Of a stretch of DNA of 64,000 nt, positions 1 through 10,030 are shown piece after piece. The DNA lies in contig CAUYUJ010005625.1 of assembly GCA_963575745.1 (NCBI GenBank), positions 63,146 through 127,145 on the forward strand. Reading direction: 5' to 3'. The DNA comes from Prorocentrum cordatum. Its lineage: Eukaryota; Sar; Dinophyceae; Prorocentrales; Prorocentraceae. Position 1 is the stretch's first letter; every line of letters starts with the position of its first letter. The position numbers and the translations under genes were made by a program. A model generated the notes under the pieces. It made no database searches, was not told where the DNA came from, and worked only from the letters and a program-made list of their open reading frames with translations.

Positions 1-384
1 CCAGCTGCTGTCCTTCTCACACCGTCGCGTGTCAGCTGCGTAGTTCTGTTTGGCATAGGGCGAGGGGGCATGGAGGGGTGCGAGCAAACGATGTTGAGCA
101 CAGCACGTCTCATATCCTCGTGCGTGCCAGCCTGAAGCTCGGTCTGGAGTGCCGGAGTGTGCATCGATGTGTGATGCGTCCCTCCTTGCGGGTCTTAGTT
201 ATTGCTCCTTGAGATCCGACGTTGCGAAGCAAATTCAACATCGCAAACAGAGTCCCGGACCCCATGTTTCTGCGTCATTTCTCGAGCCGGATCGATCTGT
301 AGGGTTGGCTAGGGGCCCGCAGCGGGGCGAAAAGGCACGCTGTGAACACAAGGAGTTTAGCAGCGCCAGGATCTCAGGGTCAGT
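1..384. other. Left-edge sequence with no recognised gene
   Basis: No convincing reading frame or RNA gene is seen. Positions about 205-300 carry a GAGATCCGACGTTGCGAA-type stretch that recurs in degenerate form near 19540, 36982, 39444 and 42125, so part of this interval is a dispersed repeat. Open frames here overlap on both strands and look like shadows. Confidence 0.4.
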
Positions 385-530
385 CCCAGACCCCGATTCC
401 CAGGGGTCTCGACCCCCTCCCCGGGATCGGCGTTTCATCGTGAGTCGTTTCCTGACGGTCCTGGAGGCCGAAAATGGTGAAAAATTTGCCGTCGTGATCT
501 CTTCGCGTCGCAAGGGGTTCTGCGGCTCTC
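385..530 (+). repeat. Family F3 short TIR element, copy 1
   Basis: This copy has the recurrent F3 layout: a CCCAGACCCC-like left end, an internal GTCTCGACCC...CCCCGGGA core, a TGAGTCGTTT...TGACGGTCC segment, and a CCGTCGTGATC right arm. F3 recurs about a dozen times in the window in both orientations, at about 150-190 bp. The right terminus is degenerate here. No protein is encoded, so if mobile it would be non-autonomous. Confidence 0.55.
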
Positions 531-696
531 GCTGCGACACACGTCAAGGACCACCCGGAACCGCGAAAATTGGCGTTTCTTGAACGGCCCTGGGCGTTAC
601 AGACCTGCCCTGTTCGACTCCTTCGTTGCACGCGTCTGCGAAACGGTTTCGCGTGTCGGGGTGATTCAAGTGAGGGTGGATCTTCGCAGACATGCG

Positions 697-873
697 AGGT
701 CATATTTTTTTCAGGACGGCGTCCCCGGAATTCCCGACCGTTTCCCCCGGGGCCGGTTTCTCATCCTGAGTCGTTTTTTGATGGTCCTGCGGCCCAGCGA
801 GGGCCCCCAGGGGCTGAAAATAACGAAAAACCTTCGTCCTGATTTTTTTACGACGCGATCATGCCTGGGTTCT
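697..873 (+). repeat. Family F3 short TIR element, copy 2
   Basis: Same family as 385-530. It contains CCCCGGGGCCGGTTTCTCAT, then TGAGTCGTTTTTTGATGGTC and a GAAAAACC...GTCCTGATTTTTTTACGACGCG right arm. It ends about 14 bp before the acceptor of the candidate exon at 887, so it would lie at the 3' end of an intron if that exon is real. Confidence 0.55.
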
Positions 874-886
874 GCTTTCTAACGAG

Positions 887-1051
887 GAGGACGTCGTGGC
901 GTACTGCAACGACGGCGCCCGGGCCGTCGCCGCGGTGGGCGCCCGGCCCGGGCGCAGCGGCATGGCCCGCTCGAGGCCCGCCCCGGCGGCCGCGGCTGCC
1001 CGCCGCGCGGCCGCCGCCTCGCCTCGCCGCCGGCAGTCGTTCTGGGCTTAG
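887..1051 (+). CDS. Candidate terminal exon, alanine/arginine-rich C-terminus (unknown product)
   Basis: After a pyrimidine-rich stretch ending CTAACGAG (868-886) there is an open frame of 54 codons beginning EDVVAYCNDGARAV and ending RRRQSFWA with a TAG stop at 1049-1051. It is very GC-rich at third positions, like the clear gene at 15.6 kb. The stop coincides with the left end of an F2 TIR element. No upstream exon could be joined to it, and no domain is recognised. It could also be a fragment of a dead gene. Confidence 0.35.
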   Translation, partial: EDVVAYCNDGARAVAAVGARPGRSGMARSRPAPAAAAARRAAAASPRRRQSFWA

Positions 1052-1230
1052 CTCGGGCATGTCCTCCTACAGGAGGAATGTGCAAATATATAGTCTAAAC
1101 AAATAGTTTTTGGACGACGTTTGACTATGTCTGCATGTTCCTGAGCGAGTTTTTAGCATGCTTCGTTGTTTTGTTTTTTTGTTTTGGTTTTTCCGATGTC
1201 CGCCTGTAAGAGGACCTGCCCGACCTGATT
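1052..1230 (+). repeat. Family F2 TIR element, copy a
   Basis: The left end reads CGGGCATGTCCTCCTACAGG and the right end is its approximate reverse complement (TCCGCCTGTAAGAGGACCTG...CCCGACCT), giving TIRs of about 28-33 bp. The interior is T-rich and shares a diverged A-TAGT--TGGACGACG motif with other copies. Six copies occur in the window (also 18230, 32392, 46735, 47604, 57374), mostly 110-180 bp. No coding capacity. Confidence 0.7.
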
Positions 1231-1240
1231 CTTGGTCTCC

Positions 1241-1443
1241 CAGATGGGGTCCGAGTAGATGGGGTCGGAGGATCGCGCCGCATCGCCGATGCATCGCCGA
1301 TGCATCGCCGATGCATCGACGATGCGGCTCGATGTGGAGCCCGTGTTTCCCCACGCCGACGTCGCTGATGCATCGCCGATGCATCGCCGCTGCATGGGCG
1401 ACGCGGCCCGATCCTTCGACCCTCTCTACTCGGGCCCCATCGT
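1241..1443 (+). repeat. Family F4 TIR element with internal GCATCGCCGAT tandem repeats, copy 1
   Basis: Long terminal inverted repeats (about 45 bp: GATGGGGTCCGAGTAGATGG... inverted as ...CTACTCGGGCCCCATC) enclose tandem copies of an 11-12 bp GATGCATCGCCG unit and a central TCGATGTGGAGCCCGTGTTT segment. Two more copies lie at 2092 and 34975. Open frames on both strands across it (HRRCIADASPMHRRC-type repeats) come from the short tandem unit, not from a gene. Confidence 0.75.
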
Positions 1444-1464
1444 GGCGGCCGCTAGTCTTTGAGA

Positions 1465-1640
1465 ACAGAAGAACCCGTAGCCCTAATACCACGATGGAGG
1501 CGAGGCCTCACTTAGGTCCCCGTCTTCGCATGAGGGATACTGGATCGAAGCGATTTGGTCGGACCTCATCCTTGATGTCTTGGGCCCTCTTAATTTCGAT
1601 TCCCTCCCAAACGGTTAGGGGCACCCTTATTGCTTATCAA
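1465..1640 (+). repeat. Dispersed repeat R17, copy 1
   Basis: A stretch containing AGCCCTAATACCACGATG and CTCCCAAACGGTTAGGGGC resembles 5615-5800, and in part 45080-45180 and 48655-48800, which share GGCCCTCCTGACTTAGGTCC-like sequence. No TIR was resolved by eye and no coding capacity is seen. Confidence 0.45.
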
Positions 1641-1699
1641 GCAACGGCCGCCGGCGGCGACCCCGACGCCGAGCCCTCAGAGCGGCCGTTGCGAAGAAC

Positions 1700-1893
1700 A
1701 TGCGGCCCAGCCCCCCTCGGTCGTGACAAAAATCACGGCGCCAGTTTTGTTTTGCCATGTACGGCCTCCAGGGGCCCTCGAAGGGCCCCGGGGCCGTCCA
1801 AGAACGGCTCGAGATGAAAAAACGACCCCGAGGAAGGGGTCCAGACCTCTGGGGGTCGACGTCGTGGAAACATCGCGACGTCGGGGGCCTGGG
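1700..1893 (-). repeat. Family F3 TIR element, copy 3 (inverted)
   Basis: The F3 core appears in the opposite orientation: GTGACAAAAATCACGGCG near the left end, GGCCTCCAGGGGCCCTCGAA, AGACCTCTGGGGGTCGACGT and a right end CGACGTCGGGGGCCTGGG. Inverted relative to 385-530. Confidence 0.6.
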
Positions 1894-2091
1894 CCCTCAG
1901 ATCGGAGGTTGCGAAAACATGCAACATCGTAAACCGCGCGGACCTCCGAGTTTATATGTTTATGCCACTTTTTGTTCCCCTAAAAGTGCCCAGAAGCGTT
2001 GTTTAGGAGGCAGCTTGCCACGAGTCGGCGCCTCGCCAGGCCCTCCAGAAGCTCGAGGAACGTAGGCTGCGGGACAGAGAACCCCAGGCCT

Positions 2092-2300
2092 CCCAGATGG
2101 GTTCCGAGTAGATGGGGTCGGAGGATCGCTCGGCATCGCCGATGCATCGGCGATGCGGCTCGATGTGGAGCCCGTCTTTCTCCACGGCGACGTCGCCAAG
2201 GAATCGCCGACGCCGCAGATGCATCGCAGATGCATCGGTCATGCATCGATGATGCGGCGCGATCCTCCGACCCAATCTACTCCGAGCCCATCTAGAAGAG
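2092..2300 (+). repeat. Family F4 TIR element, copy 2
   Basis: Left arm CCAGATGGGTTCCGAGTAGA and right arm CTACTCCGAGCCCATCTAGA are inverted repeats. The interior has the same TCGATGTGGAGCCCGT block and ATGCATCG tandem units as 1241-1443. The flank just left (CAGGCCTC) resembles the flank left of the copy at 34975 (TAGGCCTC), so insertion-site preference or a longer terminus is possible. Confidence 0.75.
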
Positions 2301-2497
2301 ACATGTGGGTATCTTTCGAAATTGCCTGGAAGTTGCTGGTTCCCGCGGGCGCCTGGCTGACTACTCCCGCCCTGCGCGCCTGGCTGACTACTCCCGCCCT
2401 AGTGCGCGACTGGGAGCTGGCCGTGTCGGCCTGGAGCGGTTGCCGAGGGCATCCCGCGACAGCCTTCTCAGTTTTCCTGCTCACGCGTCGTCTGGTG

Positions 2498-2655
2498 TAC
2501 GGTGGGGGCGTTCGTTAAGGAACGTGCCCAGGAGGTTTCAGACCCTGGAGAGTTTTTTATCTGATGGGGGCGGCGGTGATATCCATCGCCAAGCCTCAGT
2601 TGCCCCTGGATTCCTCATCCAATGGTTCCTGATCCAATGCCCTCACCGCATTGCA
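2498..2655 (+). repeat. Family F5 TIR element, copy 1
   Basis: It begins TACGGTGGGGGCGTTCG and ends CCAATGCCCTCACCGCAT, inverted repeats of about 17 bp. The interior AACGTGCCCAGGAGG...GGCGGCGGTGATATCC block is shared with copies at 5184, 14690 and 58851. About 155 bp, non-coding. Confidence 0.7.
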
Positions 2656-3243
2656 TCAGACGACGCGTGAGCGTGCCTCGCCACGGCAAGCTCGCCTGCT
2701 CGCTCGGGCTCTCCCGAGGGCCAGGGCGTCCCGCTCGCCCGCGGAGCCTGGTCTCGTTCGCCAAGGCGAGCTTTCGAGGCCTGGGCCTGGGCTCCTCGGC
2801 GCCGGGCGGCCACCTCCACGGCGGGTCTCTGGCCTTGGAGCCCCGGGCGGGGGTCTGAGGCGGCCCGGCATTGGTTCCGGCGAGCGGGAGGGGGGGGCGG
2901 GTTCGAGGCGCTGGGTTCGGACAGGCTGTTTGCCTTTGGCCCCCGGGAGTCGTCTCCGGGCCCCCGGGCGGACCGTCAGGAACGGCTCCACGGGATCCGT
3001 TCCTGACGGTGCCTGATCAGCGGGGCCTGATCACGTGCGGGCGCAATCGTGACGTCGCAGCAGAAGCCAGGCGATGCATGTACACAGGCTGCTACACAAC
3101 ACATGCTTCACCCCTAGAGCCACCCAGCCACAAGACGGATTGATTTTCGAAGTTCAAAAGCCCATATGGATTTTACCCTAAGCCCTCCACCCTAAGAATA
3201 TGTCCAGTCCAGCCAGGGCACAACAGCGGGTTGTTGGGCGACG
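2656..3243. other. GC-rich segment, no supported gene
   Basis: Several overlapping open frames exist on both strands, but none has a recognisable domain, a consistent start or splice-flanked structure. About 2985-3012 holds a small inverted repeat (GGAACGGCTCC... / ...GGATCCGTTCC). I call no gene here; a short exon cannot be excluded. Confidence 0.3.
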
Positions 3244-3396
3244 AGCCCCACGTCCACCGCCGCTGGCCAGGCCCGCCCTGGGCCCAAGAGCGATGTACAC
3301 GCCCCCTAGCTTCGCCAGGGAGAGCATCCACTTGCACCGCTCCCTGGGCCGAGGATGGGCCTGGCCAGCGGCCAGCGGCGGTGGACACGTGTAGAT
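3244..3396. repeat. Long imperfect hairpin
   Basis: CACGTCCACCGCCGCTGGCC near the left end is matched in inverse by GGCCAGCGGCGGTGGACACG near the right end, with GGGCCCAAGAGCGATG and CGCTCCCTGGGCC also pairing inside. The size and fold-back resemble the hairpin element at 37722-37884, although the sequence differs. Confidence 0.55.
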
Positions 3397-3685
3397 CTCG
3401 TCGCCCTAGGGTGGGCCAGCCGTCCGCATCCCTGGCACCAGAGCTGTCCACCCATCGGCGCGCATCGGCGGTGGTAAGAGGTGCTCTGCGCCACGATTCA
3501 CGACGGAGGCTTCCGAGGAGGGGCCGTGGACATGTATAGATCTCGTCGCCCTAGGGTGATCCAGCCGTCCGCATCGCTGGCACCAGAGCTGTCCACCCAT
3601 CGGAGCGCATCGGCGGTGGTAAGAAGTGCTCTGCGCCACGCGAATCACGACGGGAGCTTCCGAGGAGGGGTTCCCGATCTCCGCG
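3396..3685. repeat. Tandem duplication of about 145 bp
   Basis: Two adjacent units begin TAGATCTCGTCGCCCTAGGG (about 3393 and 3538) and share GGTGCTCTGCGCCACG, CATCGGCG-rich and CTTCCGAGGAGGGG segments, differing at a few positions. A minus-strand frame of 249 codons runs through it and through the adjacent GTC-rich tract, but it is repetitive and not taken as a gene. Confidence 0.65.
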
Positions 3686-3804
3686 GCACGTGGCACTCTG
3701 ACCTGCACTCCCAGCCCGTGCACGTCTGGTGTGCCTCGGCCAGTTTTGCAGGTTACGAGGTCCATGAGACAACCTGCATCGCATTCAATACCAGTGCTTT
3801 GTCC

Positions 3805-4115
3805 CTCTGTCTCGCGTCGTCGTCGTCCTTCCCAGGTCGTGCGTTGCTGCCCCTCCCCCCCCGCGGACACTTCCTCTGCGTCCTCCTGGCGTCCTTTGTC
3901 ATCGCGTCGCCCGCTGGCGTTGCATTGCCCCCACTCCCCCTTGTGGACATCTGCTTTTCCTCTCCTCACGTCGTCGTCGTCCCTGAGCGTTGCATTGCCC
4001 CTCGCTCTTCGTCCTCTTCGCGTCGTTGGTCGTCGTCGTAGTCGGTCGTCGTCGTCGGTTGTCGTCGCCGGTCGCCGTCGTCGACGCGTCATCTCCGTTC
4101 GTTCGTCGTCGGCGC
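3805..4115. repeat. Degenerate GTC/CGTC-rich tract
   Basis: Runs of CGTCGTCGTC interspersed with CCCTCCCC and TCGTCGGTCG are spread over about 300 bp. This is low-complexity sequence like that at 15075, 20401 and 29400-30035. Reading frames through it (S/R-rich or D-rich on the minus strand) are composition artefacts. Confidence 0.6.
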
Positions 4116-4990
4116 CATCGTCACACGAGAGAACAGCTATATCTTCAATTGTCAAGGCGCTTGGTCTTTTAAGTCGCTCGCTTGCTTGTTTTGCCCTTTC
4201 TCCCGCCTCCTCGTTCCTTCTTCCTCGTCCCTTCCTCGTCCCTTCTTTTCTCCTCGATGCCAGAGCTGTTGCACGTTTTTTGGCGGCTGTGCCATTCCTC
4301 CCACACTACCGGTGGATGTGCAAGAAACTGTTCTGGCGTGTCGTGTCGTCGTCGGAAGTCTGGTTTGCCACGGTCTTTGTTCAAAGTCGCTTGACCGCAT
4401 GAATCGTACCACCGCGGAGGCGGCCCCCCGGGTTCGGTCGGGAATTTTTTCTTCCAAGGGGCATCCCTGACCAATCCAAACGCGGCCCCTCCTTTTCGGT
4501 CATGTTCGAGCATCCTTCCCCCATCAAATGGGATTGAGTGACGGGGGGGGAGAGGAAGAGACCCTCAGGCGATGTTTGAAGGGTGTGTCGGCCTCGCAGG
4601 TTCACGATTCATCGGCCACCGATTCCCTATTCAGCAACCGCGCCGTCCATTTCTGGCCCTGGTTGTGGATGGAGCTGGTGGACGCGAGGTCGGTACTTCA
4701 TGTCGGCATTTCCAGCTTGATCTGTCGGTTCACGGGCCAGCCTGGATGCTTCTCAGCCTTTGCGGCCGCCCGACCTTCAGAATTGAAGCGAAGTGCTAGC
4801 ATCGGATTCGGCGCTTCCGCAGACTGGAGCTCCCTGGGCTCGGCGCCATGTGCAGAAGGATGGTCTTGCTCCGGGACCACTTGGCGAGAACAGCTAATCG
4901 AGGCGCCTTAGTTTCCCGACCGCGAACATCACAGCGGGCACTGGGCCCAGGGTCCCACTGCTGCCGTTGAGATACCAAGTCGCCTCCAGG
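4116..4990. other. No recognised feature
   Basis: Pyrimidine-rich (4180-4260) and mixed sequence without a recognised repeat end, exon or RNA gene. Short frames on both strands lack domain character. Confidence 0.3.
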
Positions 4991-5183
4991 GTTATGATGT
5001 TCCAACCTATTTTAGCCTAGACTTCCAGAAAGAAATTCGAGCACCAGGGAAGTACCGCAACTGGCTGGTTTTTGCGCGTCGGTCCCTGGGAGGCGATACT
5101 CGTTCGACACTGTTTCGATACTTTTCTGGGTGCTCGAAATTATTTCTGGGATGTGGTCCTTCAGAGGTGCGATGGGAGCAGCA
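4991..5183 (+). repeat. Family F8 TIR element, copy 1
   Basis: It contains TTCCAGAAAGAAATTCGAGC followed about 110 bp later by its inverted partner GGTGCTCGAAATTATTTCTG, then GGTGCGATGGGAGCAGCA at the right end. Copies at 38638-38844 (same orientation) and 19024-19206 (inverted) share the arms, the GGTCCCTGGGAGGCGAT-like centre and the CGACACTGTTTCGATAC block. It directly abuts the F5 element that starts at 5184. Confidence 0.65.
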
Positions 5184-5449
5184 TGCGGTGGGGGCGTTGG
5201 TCAAGGAATGTGCTCAGGAGGCTTCAGGCCCTGGAGGGTTCCCTACCTGATGAGGGCGGCGGTGGCATCCACGGCCAAGCCTCCACTGGAGTTCCACTGG
5301 CCTCCAGACCCTGGATCCTTATCTAAGGGCTCCTTCCTTATCTGATGAGGGCGGCGGTGGCATCCACGGCCAAGCCTCCACTGGAGTTCCACTGGCCTCC
5401 AGACCCTGGATCCTTATCCAAGGGCTCCTTATCCAGAGCCCCCACCGTG
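5184..5449 (+). repeat. Family F5 TIR element, copy 2, with internal ~100-bp duplication
   Basis: Left end TGCGGTGGGGGCGTTGG and right end AGAGCCCCCACCGTG form the F5 inverted repeats. Inside, about 100 bp beginning CTGATGAGGGCGGCGGTGGC occurs twice in direct order (about 5248 and 5343) with near identity, so this copy is about 265 bp instead of about 155-170. Confidence 0.7.
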
Positions 5450-6840
5450 TTTCCAGGGGCACAGGTCCAATCACAGTTTCGTGCGTCGCGGCCCGGACCG
5501 GAGAGCTGCCCTTCTCCAAGGGGGGGGGGGGGCCTCGCGAGGACGCGGCGATCCTCGCGCCGTCGCCTCGCGGGGGGCGAGGCGCAAAAGTTAGGCCACC
5601 GAGTCATCGAGACAACAAAAAACCCGCAGCCCTGATAACACGATGAAGACGTAGCCTCACTGAGGTCCCCGTATTCGCATTAGGGATGATACATCTGGGC
5701 GGTTTCGGGTCGATACACCTGCAGAAGAGGCCCCCTATCCCTGATGCTCCTGGCCCTCCTGACGTAGGCCCTATCCCACAGGGTCAGGGGTCCTTTTTAT
5801 GTCCAAGAATCCAGAGATAGGAGGTTGGTCGCTCTGCATCTCCACGGAGTGTGTATGCAATCCGCACGTCTTCTTTGGACCGCACGCCCCAGCAGCCACC
5901 CGATCCCCATGGTGCATGCCACGCGTTTTCCCGTCGCTGCTCCCCGAGAGGTCTGCCTCCGGCGCGGGACATCAGCTCCTACCTAGTGGAGCTGTTTCAG
6001 AGAATGTGCCTCCTTTGCTACTGGCACGCTCTTTCTCATCGTGTGCAGCCCTGCTCGCAGGAGAGGAAGCCACGAGGGGCAGCAGGAACCAGGAATCCAG
6101 CCAAGAGCTGAGCAGATGTCACATTGCGCTACGGGCACGGCCGCCGCACCGCTCGGGGATGCTGGGCACCAGAAGCATGCGATGCGGGAGCCAGCTCCGT
6201 TGCGTGATCAGGTTTCGTGAGTGTTTGACATGTTGACGTGTCTGTGCAGGCATTGCCGTGACAAACGTATGCTGCGATCTGGATGAAGCGCGACGGACAG
6301 TGGGCGGAGTCGAAATCTCTCCGCGCGGGCATGCGCCACGACCCAATCTTCATGAAGGATTCGACGGCGGAATTTGTTTCAATCCCGTTGGAGGGAACCG
6401 AGTTATGTATGAAGGGGTCCAGAGTTACTCCGCGGGATCGCGCGAGCCGCCTGCCCATGTTTGGAATCTTCCCAGGTATAGGAGGTTCCAGCATCATATC
6501 AAACCGCATGACAAGTCTTGCCACGGCTGTGTGTGTGTGCGTATGTGTGTGTTGTGCTTGTGTCCATGCAGGGCTTGATACTGGACTCGCGCTTGTCTCC
6601 CGGAGAGCCCTCGCCCATGGCCGCCATCGCAACCCGTGCGTGGGCTTTGGAGCGAGGTGCGGAGCAGCGCCCAGGAGAACAAGGCTGAAGTGCATGCAGC
6701 ATACGTCGGGGGATGAGCAGGAGGAGACGGGCCAGAGTAAACCTATGATGCATCAACGATGCTGCAAGACACCCCCCCTTGCCAAGCCCCCTCCTCGTAA
6801 GTCCATGCAGGCCTTCCTTCGCGTCTAACCAGACCTTGCG
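5450..6840. other. Largely unannotated interval with one dispersed repeat and a short GT tract
   Basis: About 5615-5800 is a second copy of dispersed repeat R17 (compare 1465-1640). About 6523-6560 is a short (TGTG)-rich tract. A GC-rich 5520-5590 patch and several open frames of 60-190 codons on both strands carry no recognised domain. Confidence 0.35.
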
Positions 6841-7262
6841 ATTCTAATCCTGACTCCCTAACGTTGGACACTACTCAGAACCCTGGCACCCTGGTCCTCT
6901 CCGTGACTCCCTTGGCTTACTATCCAATGCGCTAACCCCTAGCACCCCAACCCTAACCCTGAAACCCGACTCCTAAGCATTCGCCCTAACCCTAGCACTT
7001 GAGCCCTAACCGTAACTTACCCAGACCCTGGCCTGAGCACCCTGCAATCCTAGCCCTGACACCCTATCCCTAACTCTCTAAACCTAACACCCTCACCCTA
7101 GCACCCTGACGCTCTCACCCTAGCACTCTAGCCTTCTAACCCTAACCCTAAGCACTGACCCTGACCCTGACCCTGACCTCATACCACCCTAGCGCTAGCA
7201 CCCTAACACCATCAGCGACACAGCCCTGACCCCAGCACCCGAACCCTGAGCATCAACCCCAC
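6841..7262 (-). repeat. Degenerate telomere-like tract (CCCTAAC variants)
   Basis: About 400 bp rich in CCCTAACCCT, CACCCTAGCA and GACCCTGACC words, i.e. irregular 6-8 bp variants of a CCCTAA-type repeat with the C-rich strand on top. It is too degenerate to be an active telomere and is best called an interstitial telomere-like or CCCT(A/G)AC minisatellite. A TTAGGAT-type tract in the opposite sense lies at 13850-14080. Confidence 0.6.
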
Positions 7263-8029
7263 GAGAACGACGACGACGACGATTACGCCTCCCGCCAGGG
7301 CCAGGCGCCCCCCCAAGCTTCAACAGGAGCTTCGGAAGCTCCCCCCTTCCCTTTTCCGAGGGAGTGGTCGGGGGTAGTTTGAGGCTGTTTTTTTTTCAGC
7401 TCTGCAGCCCGCACTGGTGCGCTCGTCTGTTCCTTCCGGATCCCCGCGAGCCACGCCCCCACGAGAGACCGGCATGCCCTGTGCGCCTGCCATTCCGGCG
7501 AGGGGCCCGTCTTGCAAAGGAATTGCCTTTTGCATCCTTCCAGTGCGTGATAAGCAATGCGAGATGGTGGGATCGTGCAGCTCAGCAGGGTAGCCAGTTA
7601 GTTCGGTATCGTTTAACCCATCCCCATCCCCATCCTTATCCCCTTCGAGGCCCCCGCCAAATTACCACCCCAGTTGGGGATACACCCCTCGAAGCCCGAA
7701 GGATACGGCCTATATCCCCATCTAGGGGGGTAAATCGGCCAGTGGGGCCCAGGCCACGCCGCTAGGGATGGGGGTCGGATAAACGACGCTCAGTAGTTCC
7801 CCGTTTCTTTTTATAACCAAAGCGCCCCCCCCCCCCCATCTGTGCAGCTGCTGCACACGGGCTGACACTGCTCTGCAGGAGCTTCCAGGAGGTCTCCGGC
7901 GACGGCGCCATTTTGGAAAGGAGCCACGCGCCATGTGTGCAGCTGCTGCCTCTGTTCTCAGGCTTCAGGTCTTGACATCCGAGTAACACCTCAAGCGAGA
8001 GTTCAATGTTCACAAGGAGCTGTCATCCG
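7263..8029. other. No recognised gene
   Basis: It holds a short GAC run (7266-7280) and a CCATCCCCATCC-type run near 7620, with otherwise unremarkable sequence. No exon with splice context or domain is recognised. Confidence 0.3.
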
Positions 8030-8300
8030 TCCGTGTGACCTTTTCCTGGTCTTTCTATGACGAGTGTGCGTGGCGCTAGGGCGAGGACCCCATTCAGCAA
8101 AGGGACCGCCCCCCGTCCTAGCTATCACAAAAATCGAGACGAGCTTGCGATGCTCCAAGGCCAGAGCCCCAGTCTGACAAAGACCCCCCCTGCATCAGTC
8201 TAGCTGCTGCATGCTGCTGTCGTCGAATGCGCGCGGCGCTCAGGCGAGAGCACCATGTTGAAAACCTGCCCGTGTTCCACATGTGTGCTCGTTGCAAACC
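8030..8300. repeat. Satellite S1 (about 75-90 bp unit), first block
   Basis: Degenerate units contain GCGCGGCGCTCAGGCGAGAG followed by CACCATGTTGAAAACCTG and TGCAGCTGCTGCA-like words. The same unit recurs at 14310-14640 and 50040-50720. Non-coding; ATG codons within the units are incidental. Confidence 0.55.
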
Positions 8301-8579
8301 TCGAGCTTCAAGGTCTTTCAGTCGATGAAGCAGGAGACCCCTTCCCCCCAGGGGGGGAACTGGGGACCCCAGGGTCCCTGGAGGCCTCCACCGTTCTCCG
8401 ACCTTGCGGAGGGGCTCCTGTTTACCGAGCATTTTCTTTGGGTGGAGGACAAAGGTTGAAACCTGAAATGCCGCTTCGATTGATTTTCGAGGTTTGAACC
8501 TGCAAGCGGTGAATCACAAGACGGACCGATTTCTGAGGTGCAGAAGCCCACATGGATTTCGCCCTGAGTCCTCCACCCC

Positions 8580-9270
8580 AAGAACATGCTCAGGTTTAGC
8601 ACTCCCCTGCGGGAGGACTGGTGGCGGGCCCCCCGACGCCAGGCCCCACCTCCGCCCACCGGCGGCCGGCCGGAAGACAAGCCGGCGGAGGCCTCGCAGT
8701 GGCGGCTTCGGGCGGCAGCGACGGCCTCGGGGAGTCGCGGGCAGAGGGGCCCAGAACGGCCCAGGATGGCCTCCAGGACGCCTCCGAGAGAGCCAGGCTG
8801 GCTTCCAGATGGTCCAGTACGGTCCCCAAGTGGCCCACGAGGCCCCCAAGACGCCCCCAAGAGAACCCCCACCCAAGAGGCAAACATCGCCGCACTCCCT
8901 TGGGGAAACGAACATTCTCAGCATACGTATTCGTTGTTGGGTTTGAGCAGCGTCGAAGAATGCCCACGAGGCCCCCAAGAAAGCCTCAAGACGGCCCAAG
9001 AGGGCCCCCAAGCAAGCCCCAAGAAGGCCCAAGAGGGCCCTGAGTTGGCCCACGAGTCCCAAGATGGTCCTAGCGGGGCATCAGAGAGCCTCCAAAGATC
9101 CCCAAGAGAGTCCCAAAAAGGCAATCGGGGGCCTCCAAGAGGGCCCAATAGGTCCCCATGATCCATGAGGGCCGCAAGACGGCCCAAGCCCCTCAAGACG
9201 GCCTCATAGGACCCCGAGACGTTCCAAGGCAGCCTCAAGACGGCCAAAAGGATCCCCAAAGGGGTCCCCA
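8580..9270. repeat. Minisatellite-like (A/C)GGCCCCCAAGA tract
   Basis: From about 8740 the sequence is a run of loosely 10-11 bp words such as GGCCCCCAAGA, CGGCCCAAGA and GTCCCAAGA for over 500 bp. It mirrors in reverse complement the CTTGGGGCC tracts at 10.9-12.1, 40.2-40.6, 47.8-48.2, 53.6-53.9 and 56.6-56.8 kb. Long Q/P/E/G-rich frames such as the 191-codon + strand frame at 8586 follow from this repetition. The first 160 bp is GC-rich without clear repeats. Confidence 0.55.
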
Positions 9271-9489
9271 AATGGAGAGGCCATACTTGGTGCTGCTCGT
9301 CACGCTTTTGGCTAGTTCCCGTCCCTTGCGACGCTTCGAGTTTGAAGCGGACAGCACAGGAACCCATGTTGGGACGCCTGGGCGGATTCTGTTTCGAGGC
9401 GGCCCTCCCTCCTCGCTCTGCTTCTCTCCTCCTTCCCCCTTTCCTCTCCGTGTCGGCTTGCCCTCTTCAGGGACCTCCGTCACAGAGCT

Positions 9490-9680
9490 CCATGCAGTGG
9501 AGACCCATGCCAAGAAACACCCTGCTTGCCTCCAGGGTGCCCAGGGTTTCTTGGGTTTCGGTGGTCTGGGAAGCGTGACGTTCCCACGCCAAAAGTCAAT
9601 GGACGTCCTGGGGTCTCAGGGTTGGGTTTCCTGTGGAAGGTTTCCTGTGGTCGGGCCCCCACTGTGTCTCCAGCTCTGTC
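9490..9680 (+). repeat. Dispersed repeat F10, copy 1
   Basis: About 170 bp beginning ACCCATGCCAAGAAACACCC and ending GTTTCCTGTGGTCGGGCCC is about 80% identical by eye to 20125-20325. The better preserved copy there has short inverted ends, so this is probably another TIR element family. Confidence 0.6.
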
Positions 9681-9869
9681 CTCGCAGCTCTCTGCCTGGC
9701 GAGTCGCGCGCACCGCACCGGGGCCCCGAGGGGCCCCGCAGGACTCTCGAGCACCTCCCCGCGACTCGTCCGAAACGGTCCACGGGCTCCCCCTGCGCCC
9801 TGCCCTGCCCTCCCCCCGCGCACATGTGTCCCTCTGCTGTCTCCCTTCCCCTCTTCCCCTCCATCACCT

Positions 9870-10030
9870 CCTTCACCACATCCTCCTCCTCCTCCTCCTC
9901 ATCCTCCTCCTCCTCCTCCTCCTTCCCCATCGAGCACCTTGAAAACCTCATCCTCGTCGTCGTCGTCGTCGTTGCCTCATCTTCCTGCTCTTCCTCCTCC
10001 TCCTCTTCCTCCTCCCCCTCTCCCCCCTCC
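9870..10030. repeat. TCC/CTC microsatellite tracts
   Basis: Two clusters of (TCC)n with a short GTC run between them. Frames through it give poly-Ser, poly-Leu or poly-Glu and are not evidence for a gene. Confidence 0.8.

Noticed and set aside
6841-7262. A true chromosome end
   Set aside because: The CCCTAAC words are too degenerate and the tract is internal, so it is called telomere-like only.
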